DNA of 64,000 nucleotides from CAVVSQ01 sp963848825 (GTDB lineage: Bacteria; Planctomycetota; Planctomycetia; Gemmatales; Gemmataceae). Below, one piece after another: positions 20,873-32,711 of the stretch. Position numbers and translations under genes: made by a program. The notes beneath the pieces are model-generated. The model saw only the letters and a list, made by a program, of their open reading frames with translations. It was not told where the DNA came from and did not search any database. Location: NCBI GenBank assembly GCA_963848825.1, contig CAWKFA010000017.1, positions 496,001 through 560,000 on the forward strand, read 5' to 3'. Every line of letters begins with the position of its first letter. The first letter of the stretch is position 1.

Positions 20873-20985
20873 CGGGCTGGGGCCAGGTCTGCCTTGGCCC
20901 CGCCAAACTCGACCGTGACAACGTCGTACCACGCCCCGAAAACCGGGAGGGCCTATTTCAGGGTGGGCACAGAAGGCCCGTCACG

Positions 20986-22112
20986 TTATTCCTTGAATAA
21001 ATCTGTCAACACGTCACGCAGGTAGGGCCGCCAGACGAGCCAGTTGTGAAGACCTCCCTGGGTGAGTTCCCAGTGGTGGCGGATCATTTTGTTATCGAGG
21101 TCCTGGTGAAAGCGGATGCTCCCGCCCGCCATACCATCGTCGGAGCCAACGCCAATCCAAAGAAGCTTGAGGCTCTTGTTGGCTTGCGTGGCGTCGGCAA
21201 GGGCCTTGTACGCGCTCGCTTTCCCTATGGGGGCGTAAAGGCGGCAACATAGGCGAATTTATCGGGGTGATTGAGACCGATGGACAGAGCCTGACCGCCC
21301 CCCATCGACAGGCCGGCAATCGCGCGATGATCGGCGTCTTTCTTCACCCGATATTCCTTTTCAACCATGGGCATCACGTACTCAAACAAGTCTTTCTCGA
21401 TGGTCGCAGTCGGCCCCTGGCCGCCGTTGGATCCTTCCCGGAAGTTGCGTACGGCGTGACCAAAGGGCATGGCGATCAGCGCCGGCACTGCTTTTCCCTC
21501 CGCTAGCAGGTTGTCCATGACGAAATTGGCCTGGCCGACGCGCGTCCACATCCGTTCGTCGTCACCCGCGCCATGGTAGAGGTAGAGCACGGGGTATGAC
21601 CGATCCGGCGACGACGCATAGCCAGGGGGCGTGTACAGGAGGAAGCGGCGCGTCGTCTTCAATTGCTGGTTGTTGTAATAATGCTCATGCACTGTGCCGT
21701 GCGGCACGTCCGGGCGGGTGGCCCAGTAGCCGGGAGTCTCTCCCGGGACTTCGAAATACGTCTTCATATATTGGTTGCTATTCGAGGCGAAGAGGTTGGC
21801 GGGGTCAGGCACGCGCCGGCCCTCCAGCAAAAAATAGTAGCCGTAGATCTCCGGCTTCAAGGGAGTGGTTGTGTAGGACCAGACCCCGCTTTTATCCTTG
21901 CTCATTGGCAGCGGCTTGGCGGTGAAGTCTCCCGCGACCTTCACGTCACTGGCGCTGGCGGCGAGCAGTCGGAACGTGACGCGGCCATCCTTGGCGACTT
22001 CGGGCGACGTGAGCTTCGAGCCCCCGCCGGGTTGGGCCAGGGCTGGACCGGCAAACGGCCAAGGAGCGACGGTCAAGAGGGCCATCGCGAGGATCCGTGT
22101 GATGCGTCTCAT
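20986..22112 (-). CDS. Secreted esterase (enterochelin-esterase/feruloyl-esterase D-like) with N-terminal CBM48/E-set domain, one frameshift
   Basis: About 375 residues with a signal peptide (ILAMALLTVAPWPFAGPALA). An early-set immunoglobulin-like domain follows (RVTFRLLAASASDVKVAGDF ... IYGYYFLLEGRRVPDPAN), then an alpha/beta hydrolase of the esterase D type with YPVLYLYHGAGDDERMWT and nucleophile elbow AGLSMGGGQ. The frame breaks near 21237; after a one-base shift the protein continues through KLLWIGVGSDDGM and ends with HHWELTQGGLHNWLVW, which supplies the catalytic His, stopping at 20986. It probably removes acyl or aromatic esters from polysaccharide. The start is the ATG before the signal peptide, and the gene is 28 bp downstream of the acetylesterase gene on the same strand. 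Confidence 0.82.
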
Positions 22113-22140
22113 GAAAACCTCATCGGCTGGAGATGAACAG

Positions 22141-22995
22141 TTATTTGGTGGAGTCGATTTTGTATCCCTGGATCGCGAGCATCTTCTCGGCATAACGCCT
22201 CCCGAATTGCCTATAACCTTCCCCGGTGAAATGGAGATGGTCGGGGTTGCAGGGTAAACCCGCCGACGAAATGACATAAGAATTGGGAAGCGTCGCAGGC
22301 AGTTTCTTCATGATTTCATTGGCACTTGCTTTTTCGCCTTGCTGATCGGCATGGACTACTTCACCCGCCAGCAGACTCACGGATTCCGGCTTGAGATTCA
22401 AGTCCATGAGCAGATTGTCATACACTTTCTTGACCTTTTTGGGCCAGTCCTGGTCTTCGGCGTTTGACTCTCCCTGATGCAACAGGAAGCCCTTGATCAC
22501 GCCATCCTTCTGGGCGATCTTCGCCAATTCAACCAGGTAACCGTAGGGATTGCCGCCGTATTCCTTGGCAATGGCAACCTTCCACGCGGGCGAGTTGGCG
22601 AGGTACTCCTGGTAACGGTCCTTGTCCCACACCTCGATCTTGGTGCCGGCAATGCCGACCTTGACCACGCCAACGCGGACTTTTGCCGGAAGGTTAGCGA
22701 CCATTGTTCTGCCAAAGGAGTCGACGAGGGAGAAGCCCCTGGCTCGGCGAGTCAACGGAGGAACCGCGGCATACCACTGGCCCTTCTTCCAATCCCGCTT
22801 GGGATTGTCAAAATCCGCCAGGACCTGGAAGCGCTTATCGACGGTGCGATCCTTTTCTTCGATTTTCCCTCCCCCCTCCATGTTGGATTGCCCGAAACAC
22901 AAGTAAATGTGGAAATTCGCATCGGGCTGGGCAAAAGCCGTCGTGGCCGGAGTGAGTAACAGGGAGAACAATACCAACTTCAGTTTCATGTTCAT
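22141..22995 (-). CDS. Secreted sialate O-acetylesterase-like protein (CE6/DUF303)
   Basis: A 284-residue exported SGNH-type esterase. A signal peptide (LKLVLFSLLLTPATTAFA) is followed by the nucleophile block LCFGQSNMEGGG, then GVVKVGIAGTKIEVW and the second conserved block LLHQGESNAED, with a C-terminal DHLHFTGEGYRQFG carrying the Asp-His pair. All catalytic elements are present and the gene is intact, unlike the CE6 domain at 11304. It probably deacetylates sugars in the periplasm or outside. It shares an apparent operon with the downstream esterase. A second Met two codons in is an alternative start. Confidence 0.9.
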   Translation of the reverse strand: MNMKLKLVLFSLLLTPATTAFAQPDANFHIYLCFGQSNMEGGGKIEEKDRTVDKRFQVLADFDNPKRDWKKGQWYAAVPPLTRRARGFSLVDSFGRTMVANLPAKVRVGVVKVGIAGTKIEVWDKDRYQEYLANSPAWKVAIAKEYGGNPYGYLVELAKIAQKDGVIKGFLLHQGESNAEDQDWPKKVKKVYDNLLMDLNLKPESVSLLAGEVVHADQQGEKASANEIMKKLPATLPNSYVISSAGLPCNPDHLHFTGEGYRQFGRRYAEKMLAIQGYKIDSTK

Positions 22996-23484
22996 ATTGT
23001 TCGCCTTGAGGGGAGCACCTGATTTAGAGGGAGCCAGGGTTTCGAATCCTTTAGCGCCCAATTGAACACGTACGGGGGCCCAGGTCAAGGGCTCGCAACC
23101 GACATCACCATACACCCCGGCCCCGCTCACTCTTAAGCTGGAGTCGCGTCGTGTCTCACCTCGACGGGCACGCACGGGGCCCCGTGGCTGGCCTGGAAAT
23201 AATCACGTTTCTCCCCACTTTGGTGGCCGCGTCTCACGGTGTCATGAGACACGACCTCCAAGGTGCGCTTTCGCGCCGCCGAGCATCCCCGGCGTCCGTA
23301 CATCCGGGCGTTGTCGCCGCGATAGCCATGCTGTCCGTCAGCGATATCCATGCATCGCTGGGCCAACTCCAGGCCCCTTGCCGGCGCCTTCGGGCGTGTC
23401 AAACTGCGTGGTCAAACTCATTTGCTGACAGCGCTTCTTGGTCTGCTCAGGCCTCGATACGCCTTATCGCCAGGTCCGGGCCGT
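22996..23484. other. Intergenic region with GTGTCTCA palindromes, no gene
   Basis: About 490 bp. It holds two inverted-repeat arms with the core GTCGTGTCTCA (23148-23158 and, complemented, 23245-23255). A nested hairpin GTCTCA/TGAGAC occupies 23231-23250. The open frames here lack domains and ribosome binding sites. Confidence 0.5.
23148..23255. repeat. Inverted repeat with GTGTCTCA core
   Basis: GTCGTGTCTCA at 23148-23158 is complemented exactly by TGAGACACGAC at 23245-23255. An inner GTCTCA at 23231 can pair with the same right arm. The core matches the hairpin at 3577-3610. Confidence 0.5.
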
Positions 23485-24040
23485 TCACTTGATTGCAATC
23501 ACGCCGACCAAAAGTTTCCCGTCGGTGTCCCACGGGTCGCCGCCACCGTTTCGCCCTGTGCGCACCTTGTGAAAATCCTCCACGACGTATAATTCCGACA
23601 AGTCGCCCGTTTTTTCGAAGCCGTGAAACAGGTAGTCGCGCTCGGCGTCAATGGCGGGGGCGGTGACGTGGGTTATTTGCCCGGTCGTGCGGCTAAAACC
23701 AACCTTCTCGTCGTAAATGGCAGCCCCGACCCAAATCGGCCGCTCGCCCGGGTCGAGCTTATCCGAGAGCCAGAGGCGGACAGAGAGGATCGCCGGGAAT
23801 GCCGACACCAGTATGGGTAATGCCGGGAATGTCCTCCAACGACGGATGCCGACTGGCGTAGCGCTTCCAGAGTGCCGGCAATAGCAAATACGCTACCACC
23901 AGCCACGCCAGGAGAAAAATAACCGTCACCCTCAGCATCTGCTTACCAAGGCGGTGGCGCTTCGGAAGGGAAGTGAGACTCATCGTGTCGCGCGTTGGCA
24001 CGGGGTTTTCGCCGATTTCGGGAACGCTTTTCTCAGTCAT
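23485..24040 (-). CDS. LssY-like C-terminal domain membrane protein, one frameshift
   Basis: About 183 residues. One membrane helix (LRVTVIFLLAWLVVAYLLLP, residues about 36-55) is followed by ALWKRYASRHPSLEDIPGITHTGVGIPGDPL, typical of LssY C-terminal domains (PF14067). A one-base change near 23785 restores VRLWLSDKL, RPIWVGAAIYDEKVG, the THVTAPAIDAERDYLFH block and DFHKVRTGRNGGGD. The function of this family is not established; homologues are often attached to phosphatase-type membrane proteins. It is 27 bp downstream of the next gene on the same strand. Confidence 0.75.
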
Positions 24041-24067
24041 CGCCTCAACTCCAGAGAGTAGAGAAGG

Positions 24068-24688
24068 CTAATCAGCTCGTTCCATTTTCAAAAGCCCGCC
24101 TTGTTGGTCCTCCAAGACCAAGTTCTTCGCGGTCAAGGTGCGGATGAACTTGGAGCGGGTGTCTTCCGCACCTGTCTGGGAGTGTTTGGTAGTCCACAGA
24201 AGATTTTTGCCATCCAAGCGAACGTGGCCGTTGACAATTCCTTCCCTGCCTTCAATGTTGACTTTGCCTTTCATGGTTCCGCCGCGGAAAAAGTCGAAGG
24301 TGGCACCTTCTTGCGGACCTTCCAGGACCACCCACTTGCCGACCAGCTCCGAGGGGATCTGGCTCCAGACGACGAACTCAAAAAACGCCCAAACGCTGGT
24401 AGCGGCCAGAAGCGCCGCCAGCCCAAGGAGTAGCCGGCGCTTCCACATGCCCGTGTCAACAAAGTTGCGCGTCGGGGGCTGCGTCTTGGCAACCTGGAGA
24501 AGGCTTTGAAATGTTGTGGGTGGAACGGCGCTCTCGGACACGATGACGCGCACGCGGGTGCCGTCCGGAATGGAAGTCCCATTCTCCAAGACGACGGCTC
24601 CTTCATGAATGGTACCCTCAAGAGTGAGGTAAGGTTCTCTTGAGGCTTGCGCATGGGTTTGCTTGCGCTGTTTTTCTTTGGACTTCAT
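24068..24688 (-). CDS. Hypothetical membrane protein with DUF104-like N-terminus
   Basis: A 206-residue protein. Residues about 21-50 (LEGTIHEGAVVLENGTSIPD, then GTRVRVIV) look like the short beta fold of DUF104/AbrB-type proteins found in antitoxins and planctomycete membrane proteins. One membrane helix follows (RLLLGLAALLAATSVWAFFEF, about 84-104). The exported C-terminal part (SELVGKWVVLEGPQEGATFD and so on) looks like a small beta-barrel of the kind found in Gemmata paralogous families. It is intact, with the start at the ATG 82 bp downstream of the sulfatase stop on the same strand. Function unknown. Confidence 0.7.
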   Translation of the reverse strand: MKSKEKQRKQTHAQASREPYLTLEGTIHEGAVVLENGTSIPDGTRVRVIVSESAVPPTTFQSLLQVAKTQPPTRNFVDTGMWKRRLLLGLAALLAATSVWAFFEFVVWSQIPSELVGKWVVLEGPQEGATFDFFRGGTMKGKVNIEGREGIVNGHVRLDGKNLLWTTKHSQTGAEDTRSKFIRTLTAKNLVLEDQQGGLLKMERAD

Positions 24689-24769
24689 CGTAGCGCCCCA
24701 ATTCATTGAGGAAGTAAGTATCCCCGCGGCGACCGTTGCCGCCGCGGGGCATCGCAAAAACTCAATCGC

Positions 24770-27275
24770 TCAATCGCGTTCGGGGTTCTTGGGCATCGGC
24801 GGCGGCTCACCGATGTCCACGATCACGCGGCGGATCGTGCCGGTGAAGGCATACTCACCGCGGCCGTGGTAGTCGGCGCTGACCGCCGTCAGCGTATCCC
24901 TGCCACAGGAGAGGCCGTCGCCGGAAAGGCTATAGGCGAGCGGGCAGGTGACGGCAATTTTGCCGACGCCGACTTGCTTGCCGTTGATGAACAGGCTCAC
25001 GGTCCCCGGCGTGCCCTTGCCGAGCTTGAAGTCGGGCGGCCCGGTGACCTGGAACTCGCAGCGCAAGGTGGCCTTGCCTGCAGGCACCTTGTCGCCGGAG
25101 ATGACCTTGTACTCCTCCAGGCCGACGTAGTTGTGGGAGAACTGCAACTTCTGGTCTTTGTTGACGAAGAACGTGTGCCCGCCGATCATCCCTCCCTGGG
25201 CGAGCAATACCCCCTGGGCGCCCCCCTTGGGAATCTCGACTTCGGCGGTGATGCTGTAGGAGCGATTGCGCATGTCCGCGGCGTTGGCCGCTTCCACCTC
25301 GCCGGTGCCGGGGAAGTAGACGTACTTGGTCGCGCGGCCCGGACATCTGCGGCCGGGGCGCCGCCAGGCGTTCGACGCCGCTGCCGTCTAGCGGCAGAAC
25401 TTTGTACTTGCTGGCCATGGCCCACCAGAGCTGCTTGAGCTCTTCGAGCTTGCCCGGGTTCTTGGCGGCCAGGTCCTCCGACTCCGAGAAGTCGGCATCG
25501 ATGTGGAAGAGCATCCATTTCTCGTTGTCCAGGTCCTTGGCGGTCAGGATGTCGCCGAACTTCCAGGGGGCATAGGCACGCCAGCCGTCGAGATAGATGG
25601 CGCGCTGGCCGAGCATCTCGAAGTACTGCGCCTCACGCGGTATTTTGACGTTGGGGTTGTCAAAGGTCGCCGCGAAGCTCACCCCCTCGATCTGGCTCTG
25701 GGCGACGCCGTTGATGGAAGTGGGCGGCTTCATCTTGAGGACGTCGAGCACGGTCGGCACCAAGTCGATGGCGTGCGTGAACTGCGGTCGAATGGCGTCC
25801 TTGGCCTTGATGCCCTTGGGCCAGTGGACGATGCACAGGTCGGATGTGCCGCCACGCGCCGTTTCGCGTTTCCAGCGACGGAAGGGCGAGTTGGTGGCGT
25901 GCGTCCAGCCCCAGGAGTAATGCGGATAGGTCGTCGGATCGCCCCACTCGGCGATGTGCTTCAGGTTCTGGGCCAAGGTGTCGGGAACGTTGTTGAAGAA
26001 CAGATTCTCGTTGAAGGAGCCGTGCGGGCCGCCTTCGGCCGAGGCGCCGTTGTCGGAGACGAGGATGATCAGCGTGTTGTCGAGCTGGTCCATCACCTCG
26101 AGGAAGGCGACCAACTCGCCGATGTAGTGATCCACATAGGAAAGGTACGCGGCGTAAACTTCCATCTGGTGGGCGTAAACGTCCTTCTCTTGCTTGTTCA
26201 GCGTCTTCCACGGCTGCACGTCCGGATCGGGCGGCGAGAGCTTCGTTTCCGGGGGGCAGATGCCCATCTTGATCTGGTTCTCCAGGGCTTTCTCGCGGTA
26301 ATCATCCCAGCCGGCGTCGAACTCGCCCTTGTACTTGGCGATCCATTCCTTGGGGGCGTGGTGCGGAGCATGGCAAGCGCCGGGGCAAAATACAGGAAGA
26401 ACGGCCGGTCCGGCGCCACCTGCTTCAAGTCGGCGATGAACTCCTTGGCCTTGTCGGTCAGGTCGGGCACGTTGTGGTAGCCCTCCTCCGGCGTCTTCGG
26501 CGGCTTGACGAAGTGATTGTCGTAGGTCAGCCAGGGATACCACTGATCGACTTCGCCGCCCAGGAACCCATAGAAGCGATCGAAGCCGCGGCCTAGCGGC
26601 CACCACTTGCGATTGCAGCCGAGGTTCATGTCCTCGTCCGGCGTCAAGTGCCACTTGCCGATGGCGAACGCGGTCCAGCCGAACGGCGTCAGCATTTCGG
26701 ACAGAAAGCCGTTGGCGAGCGGCACACGGCCATAGGAGCCGGGGAAGCCGGTGGAGCCTTCGGTGATGCATGCCATGGCGTTGGAATGGTGGTTGCGGCC
26801 CGTGAGGAACGCGGACCGGCTCGGCGAGCACAGGGCCGTCGTGTGGAAGTTGCTGTAGCGCACGCCGTTCTTGGCGAGCTTATCCATGTGCGGCGTCTTG
26901 CAGACTGGCGAGCCGTAGCAGCCAAGGGCCGCGTAGCCAACATCGTCGAGGACGATGTATAGGACGTTGGGCGCCCCTGCGGAGCGCGGGCCAGCGGCGG
27001 CCAATCGGGGGTCGATTCGCCGATGGTGCGGCCGATCTTGCCCTTGAAGGGGGGCTCGCCGGGAGCTGGAGTCACGGGCCCGGTATCAGACGTTCCCGGC
27101 GGCGAGAAAACACCACCGGGTTCCTTGGGGGCTTTTTTCTGGGCCCGCCCACCTGGGCGGTGGGTGCCTGTCCCTGGGCAACAGCGCCCAAAATGCCAGT
27201 TCGGTAGCTCGCGATACCCAGGCCGAGCAGTGTGCCCAGGCCGAGGTAAAGTGCTACCTCAAATTTGCGTTTCAC
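24770..27275 (-). pseudogene. Secreted arylsulfatase (large, AtsA-like), four or more frameshifts
   Basis: Read through, the gene encodes about 830 residues. It starts at a GTG behind an AAGGAGG site and an N-terminal anchor (EVALYLGLGTLLGLGIASY). The sulfatase core has NVLYIVLDDVGYAALGCYG, the formylglycine site TTALCSPSRSAFLTGRN, KWHLTPDEDMNLG, ILVSDNGASAEGGPHGS and GTSDLCIVHWPKGI. A C-terminal beta-sandwich (GGMIGGHTFFVNKDQKLQFS ... GTVSLFINGKQVG) completes the large arylsulfatase architecture. Frame changes are needed near 27140, 26985, 26370 and 25345. Several long overlapping open frames in this GC-rich stretch are spurious. Probably cleaves sulfate from polysaccharides in the periplasm. 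Confidence 0.82.
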
Positions 27276-27322
27276 GTGCAAAGCCTCCTTTATGGGTCAA
27301 GTGGGTTGGACGACTGCTTTGG

Positions 27323-28183
27323 TCAGGGGTTATCGCGTTCGCCCAAATGTCGAATCCAGATGTTGCGAAAGCGAACCGGATTGTTGTGATCCTGCAATTC
27401 GACAAAGACTTCCGGCGGATGCGGTCGCGGATACTTCGACAGTGTCTTGAACGGGACTTGGTTCGAGATCCCGTCGGTGCCGCCAGCCAATTCATACCTG
27501 TTCTGCGCGACGACGCCATTATGAAGGACAGTAATCACGGCCTTCTTGACCAGTTCGCCGTCGGCGTTCCAGCGCGGCGTTTCAAAAATGATGTCGTACG
27601 TCTGCCATTCACCGGGCGGCTTGCTGGCATTCACCAAAGGCGGCGACTGGCCGTAAATAGCCGCGGCCTGACCATCCGGATAGGTTCTGCCCTGGTAGGA
27701 ATCAAGCACCTGGATCTCGTACAGACCGTTGATCAGTACGCCGCTGTTGCCCCGGCTCTGGCCGGTGCCTTTGGGGGGCATCGGCGCAGCCCATTCGACG
27801 TGCAACTGGAAGTCGGCCCACTTTCCTCGGGTGCGAATGCCCCCGCCGCGCTGGGTTTCCACGTAGCCGTCCACAACCTTCCAGGCGGCGTCCTGGCCAC
27901 GACTGTTTTGCCACTTCGCAAGGTTGGTTCCATCAAAGAGTACCTCCGCATCGGACGGCGCCGCGGCGTTTTGGCTAAACGATGCGCCGGGCGTAACGAC
28001 CCGTGGCTGCGGTCGGTCGGGGTCGTGCAAATGCCACTTGCCCCCCGGCAGCATCGGCGTGTCCCTGAAGCCGTCGATTTTTTCACCTGGGTTGACCTGG
28101 CCGCCGGCCGCGAACGCGAGTGCGGCGACACCCAGCGCCACTGAGCAGATGGCAGCTTTCGTGACAGGGAAGTTTGCCAACAT
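27323..28183 (-). CDS. Secreted DUF1080 (3-keto-disaccharide hydrolase-type) protein
   Basis: A 286-residue exported concanavalin-like beta-sandwich protein. It has a signal peptide (ICSVALGVAALAFAAGG) and the DUF1080 hallmarks VLFDGTNLAKWQ, WKVVDGYVETQ, IRTRGKWADFQLHVEW, SRGNSGVLINGLYEIQVLDS, GEWQTYDIIFETPRW and VFVELQDHNNPVRFRNIWIR. Family members have been linked to glycan and 3-keto-sugar breakdown. It is intact, with an AGGAG site before the ATG, and lies 48 bp upstream of the arylsulfatase gene on the same strand, suggesting one catabolic operon. Confidence 0.92.
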   Translation of the reverse strand: MLANFPVTKAAICSVALGVAALAFAAGGQVNPGEKIDGFRDTPMLPGGKWHLHDPDRPQPRVVTPGASFSQNAAAPSDAEVLFDGTNLAKWQNSRGQDAAWKVVDGYVETQRGGGIRTRGKWADFQLHVEWAAPMPPKGTGQSRGNSGVLINGLYEIQVLDSYQGRTYPDGQAAAIYGQSPPLVNASKPPGEWQTYDIIFETPRWNADGELVKKAVITVLHNGVVAQNRYELAGGTDGISNQVPFKTLSKYPRPHPPEVFVELQDHNNPVRFRNIWIRHLGERDNP

Positions 28184-28456
28184 GCGTTTACTCCTCTATG
28201 TCTCGGAACGCGCTTGAGTGGGTTCCTGTTGCGTATACACTATCAATGCTCCAGTCGGGATCAACGCATTTTCCTGGCAGGCGCTCTCCAACCATTCCGC
28301 AGGCGTGACAGGAGGACCTGGCAGTGCGGTGTCACGCTCGTGCCTCGAAGGCACCATTTACGCGATGCGTGCATAGTTAAAATACGGTAAAATCCTCTCC
28401 ACGCAGCACTTCGAAAGGCGGCGCGCTAGCCACTCGTGGGAAAGGAGGTCTTCGCC

Positions 28457-30278
<1,822 letters not shown>

Positions 30279-30366
30279 TCGATTCGCCAATTCATCTGCT
30301 TTTTCTCAATCCGCAACCCGTTATGGATCATTTGCTTGCGAGCATTCGCAGCGGAAGCGACTGCAC

Positions 30367-30381
30367 CGGCATGGCCCGTGC
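30367..30381 (+). promoter_or_regulatory. Candidate sigma-54 promoter of the STAS gene
   Basis: CGGCATGGCCCGTGC keeps the invariant GG and GC ten bases apart. It lies 39 bp upstream of the STAS start and just behind a sigma-54 activator gene. It is the only good site I noted in the first 42 kb. Confidence 0.45.
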
Positions 30382-30420
30382 TTTAGGGCTATGCAGCCAA
30401 CGCACGAAAGGGTGTGAGCG

Positions 30421-30717
30421 ATGCTGCGAATCACGATCCACGACGCCCCGCCAAACCTGACTTTCCGGCTCGAAGGTAGGTTGGCAGGGCTCTGGGTGCG
30501 GGAGCTCGAGGAATGTTGGCAGGGCGCCCTGGCCAACCGGCGCGAACCAATCCTTCGCGTCGACCTGACCGGGGTGACTTCCATCGATGCCACGGGGCAG
30601 GCCTGTCTGGCGGCCCTGCACCGCCAGGGGGCCGAGCTCTTCGCCGCTGACTGCCTGATGAAAGCCGTGGTGGCCGAGATCACCGGAGTTGACTCGGCGA
30701 GGGCGTTGCCCTCCTGA
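30421..30717 (+). CDS. STAS-domain protein (anti-anti-sigma factor-like)
   Basis: A 98-residue single STAS domain: ITIHDAPPNLTFRLEGRLAG, then ILRVDLTGVTSIDATGQACL with the Ser/Asp/Thr site where anti-anti-sigma factors are phosphorylated (SIDATG), and LHRQGAELFAADCLMKAVV. AAAGGGTG precedes the ATG. Such proteins usually switch anti-sigma factors or sensor complexes; no anti-sigma kinase is adjacent. It sits between the GAF activator and the EmrAB-like pump genes. Confidence 0.85.
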   Translation: MLRITIHDAPPNLTFRLEGRLAGLWVRELEECWQGALANRREPILRVDLTGVTSIDATGQACLAALHRQGAELFAADCLMKAVVAEITGVDSARALPS

Positions 30718-30926
30718 TGGCCAGCCAGGGCCGGTCGTCGATGGGACGACCTGATCATCACGCACGCCGTTGAGCGGGAACTCAAGGACCAATTGCTTCT
30801 CGGGAGCAACCACGACCGAGATGGTTCCTGGTCTACCCTGGAGCGCGGGGGAGGACTTACTACTTCGTGGACGAGGAGACCCACCCGGAGTTCGAAAAAC
30901 AGCCGGCGGGGCGGCAAGCGGCCTAA
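30718..30926 (+). pseudogene. Possible remnant of a small uncharacterised gene
   Basis: No clean start is seen. One frame gives RPRWFLVYPGARGRTYYFVD, running on through DEETHPEFEKQPAGRQAA to a TAA at 30924-30926; another gives HAVERELKDQLLLG just before it. The amino-acid content looks coding, so a short frameshifted gene is plausible, but I recognise no family. Confidence 0.25.
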
Positions 30927-31018
30927 AGAGATCGTTGCTCGCTGACTGGACAGTGCAGGATTCGAGGCGGCCACAAACTGTGTTTCTTACTTATACGGCC
31001 TGACATCGGAGTTCAACC

Positions 31019-32629
31019 ATGAGTACGGTAGCCAACAACAATTCCTTTAACACTCCTATCGCGGCCGGCGCCACGGCAGCCTCTCCCGCTGAGGTGCTCA
31101 CGCCAGCGCCGGAAACTGGGTCGGCCGCGACGGCCGGTCTCCAAATCGAAGCAGTTGCTGCCATGGAGCAACCAGCGACGGCACCGCGCAGTGTGCCGGA
31201 CGCTACCCAGCCGCAAGCGCCGGCCGTCCAACCGCTAAAAGCCGTCACCGAAAGTGGCTGCTCGTGGGCGGAACGGTGGCCGCGCTGGCGGTGACCGGTT
31301 ACTTCCTGGTCCCCTTGGTGGATACGGCGCTGAACACCGTCAGCACGGACGACGCTTACATCAACGGCCACATGACTTTCGTGGCGCCCCGGGTATCGGG
31401 CGAGGTGACCAAGGTCCTGGTGAGTGACAACATGCGCGTGAAGAAGGGGGACTTGCTGGTCCAACTCGACAAGGAACCTTTCCAAGTTCAGGTTTCGTCT
31501 CAAGCGCGCCGCCGTCCGCGTGGCAGAGGCGAACCTGGCCGCGGCGGAGTCCAAGGCCCGCAGCCTTCAGGCCCTGGCTGGCAGTCAGCGCTGGAAGATT
31601 CAGACCGCCTCCCAGCAGGTCAAGAACCAAGTTGCTCTCCTCAGGGCCCGGGTGGCAGCCTTCCGAACCAAGGAAGCCAACCTCGAGCGGGCACTGGGCA
31701 GACTTCGAACGGGGCAGGAAATTGCTGCCGGCGCGTGCCATCAGCAGAGAGGAATTCGACCAGCGCCAGGAGCAGCTCCGTGTCGCTCGAAGCCGCCGTG
31801 AACCAGGGACGCGAGGAGATCTACCAGGTCCGCGCATCCCTCGGCTTGCTTCCCGACCCGGAAAACGGCAAGGACCTCACCGAAGTGCCGCTCGACCTCG
31901 ATGAAACATTCTCCGACGTTCGATCGGCTTTCTCAGAGCTCGTGCAAACGATGACTCAACTCGGCTTGCCGCTGGCGTCCACCAGAGCGACACCCACCAA
32001 GGCGATCGCTGAATTCCATCGCCTCGACAAGGACGGAGACCTCGACCGTATCCTTCGCGACCTGATCCCCAAGGTCCCCGCCGTGTTGCAGGCCAGGGCC
32101 CAACTGGAGCAGGCACGGCACGACCTGGAGCAGGCCGAGCTGAACCTCCGCTACTGCGACGTCGTCAGCGAGATCGATGGCGTGGTGACTAGCCGGAACG
32201 TCAACCCCGGCAACAACGTGCAGGCGGGCCAAAGCCTGATGGCCGTTCGCTCGCTCACGGAGATCTGGATCGACGCGAACTTCAAGGAGACGCAGCTCGG
32301 CGACCTGCGGATCGGCCAGCGCGTCAAGATCGAGGTGGACATGTACGGCAGCCGCAAAGAGTTCGAGGGCCGGATCACCGGGCTTCACCATGGGGACCGG
32401 TCAGACGCTCGCCCTCTTGCCGCCGCAGAACGCCACCGGCAACTTCGTGAAGATCGTCCAGCGGCTGCCGGTCCGGATCGAGCTGACGGATTACGACCCG
32501 GGCAAGGCGCCCCTCTTCGTCGGCCTGTCGGTCACGCCCTACGTGTACTTACAAGGAACCGCCCACGGGGCCGCATGCAGGGGAAGTTCTGCAACCGTCA
32601 GCCAAGCTTCCGAGCCGCAACCGAGCTGA
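31019..32629 (+). pseudogene. EmrA/HlyD-family membrane fusion protein, about five frameshifts
   Basis: Read through, this is an adaptor of about 535 residues for an MFS drug exporter. It has an Ala/Pro-rich cytoplasmic N-terminus, one membrane helix (LLVGGTVAALAVTGYFLVPL), the HlyD opening VSTDDAYINGHMTFVAPRVS, the lipoyl half VTKVLVSDNMRVKKGDLLVQ, a long coiled-coil hairpin, and the second half YCDVVSEIDGVVTSRNVNPG. The usual EmrA end is ESLTEIWIDANFKETQLGDL-like sequence followed by NATGNFVKIVQRLPVRIELT. Shifts are needed near 31250, 31497, 31705, 31790 and 32385. It is the partner of the EmrB-like gene 82 bp downstream. Confidence 0.82.
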
Positions 32630-32711
32630 GTACGAGTCTCAAACGATGTCCCGACAAGAGTTGCCGCACTGCGACACGAGCAATAGGCCTAGGAGGACGC
32701 ATCATGAGCAC

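Noticed and set aside
20878..20901. GGGGCCAGG / CCTTGGCCCC hairpin after the methyltransferase
   Set aside because: It could end transcription but lacks a T-run and has a bulge, so it was not listed as a terminator.
24068..24688. Toxin-antitoxin interpretation of the DUF104-like N-terminus
   Set aside because: The protein has a membrane helix and a large C-terminal domain, and no toxin gene is adjacent.
25503..26480. Long open frame on the + strand, over 300 codons
   Set aside because: It is antisense to the arylsulfatase, whose protein shows clear family motifs; GC-rich third positions create such shadow frames.
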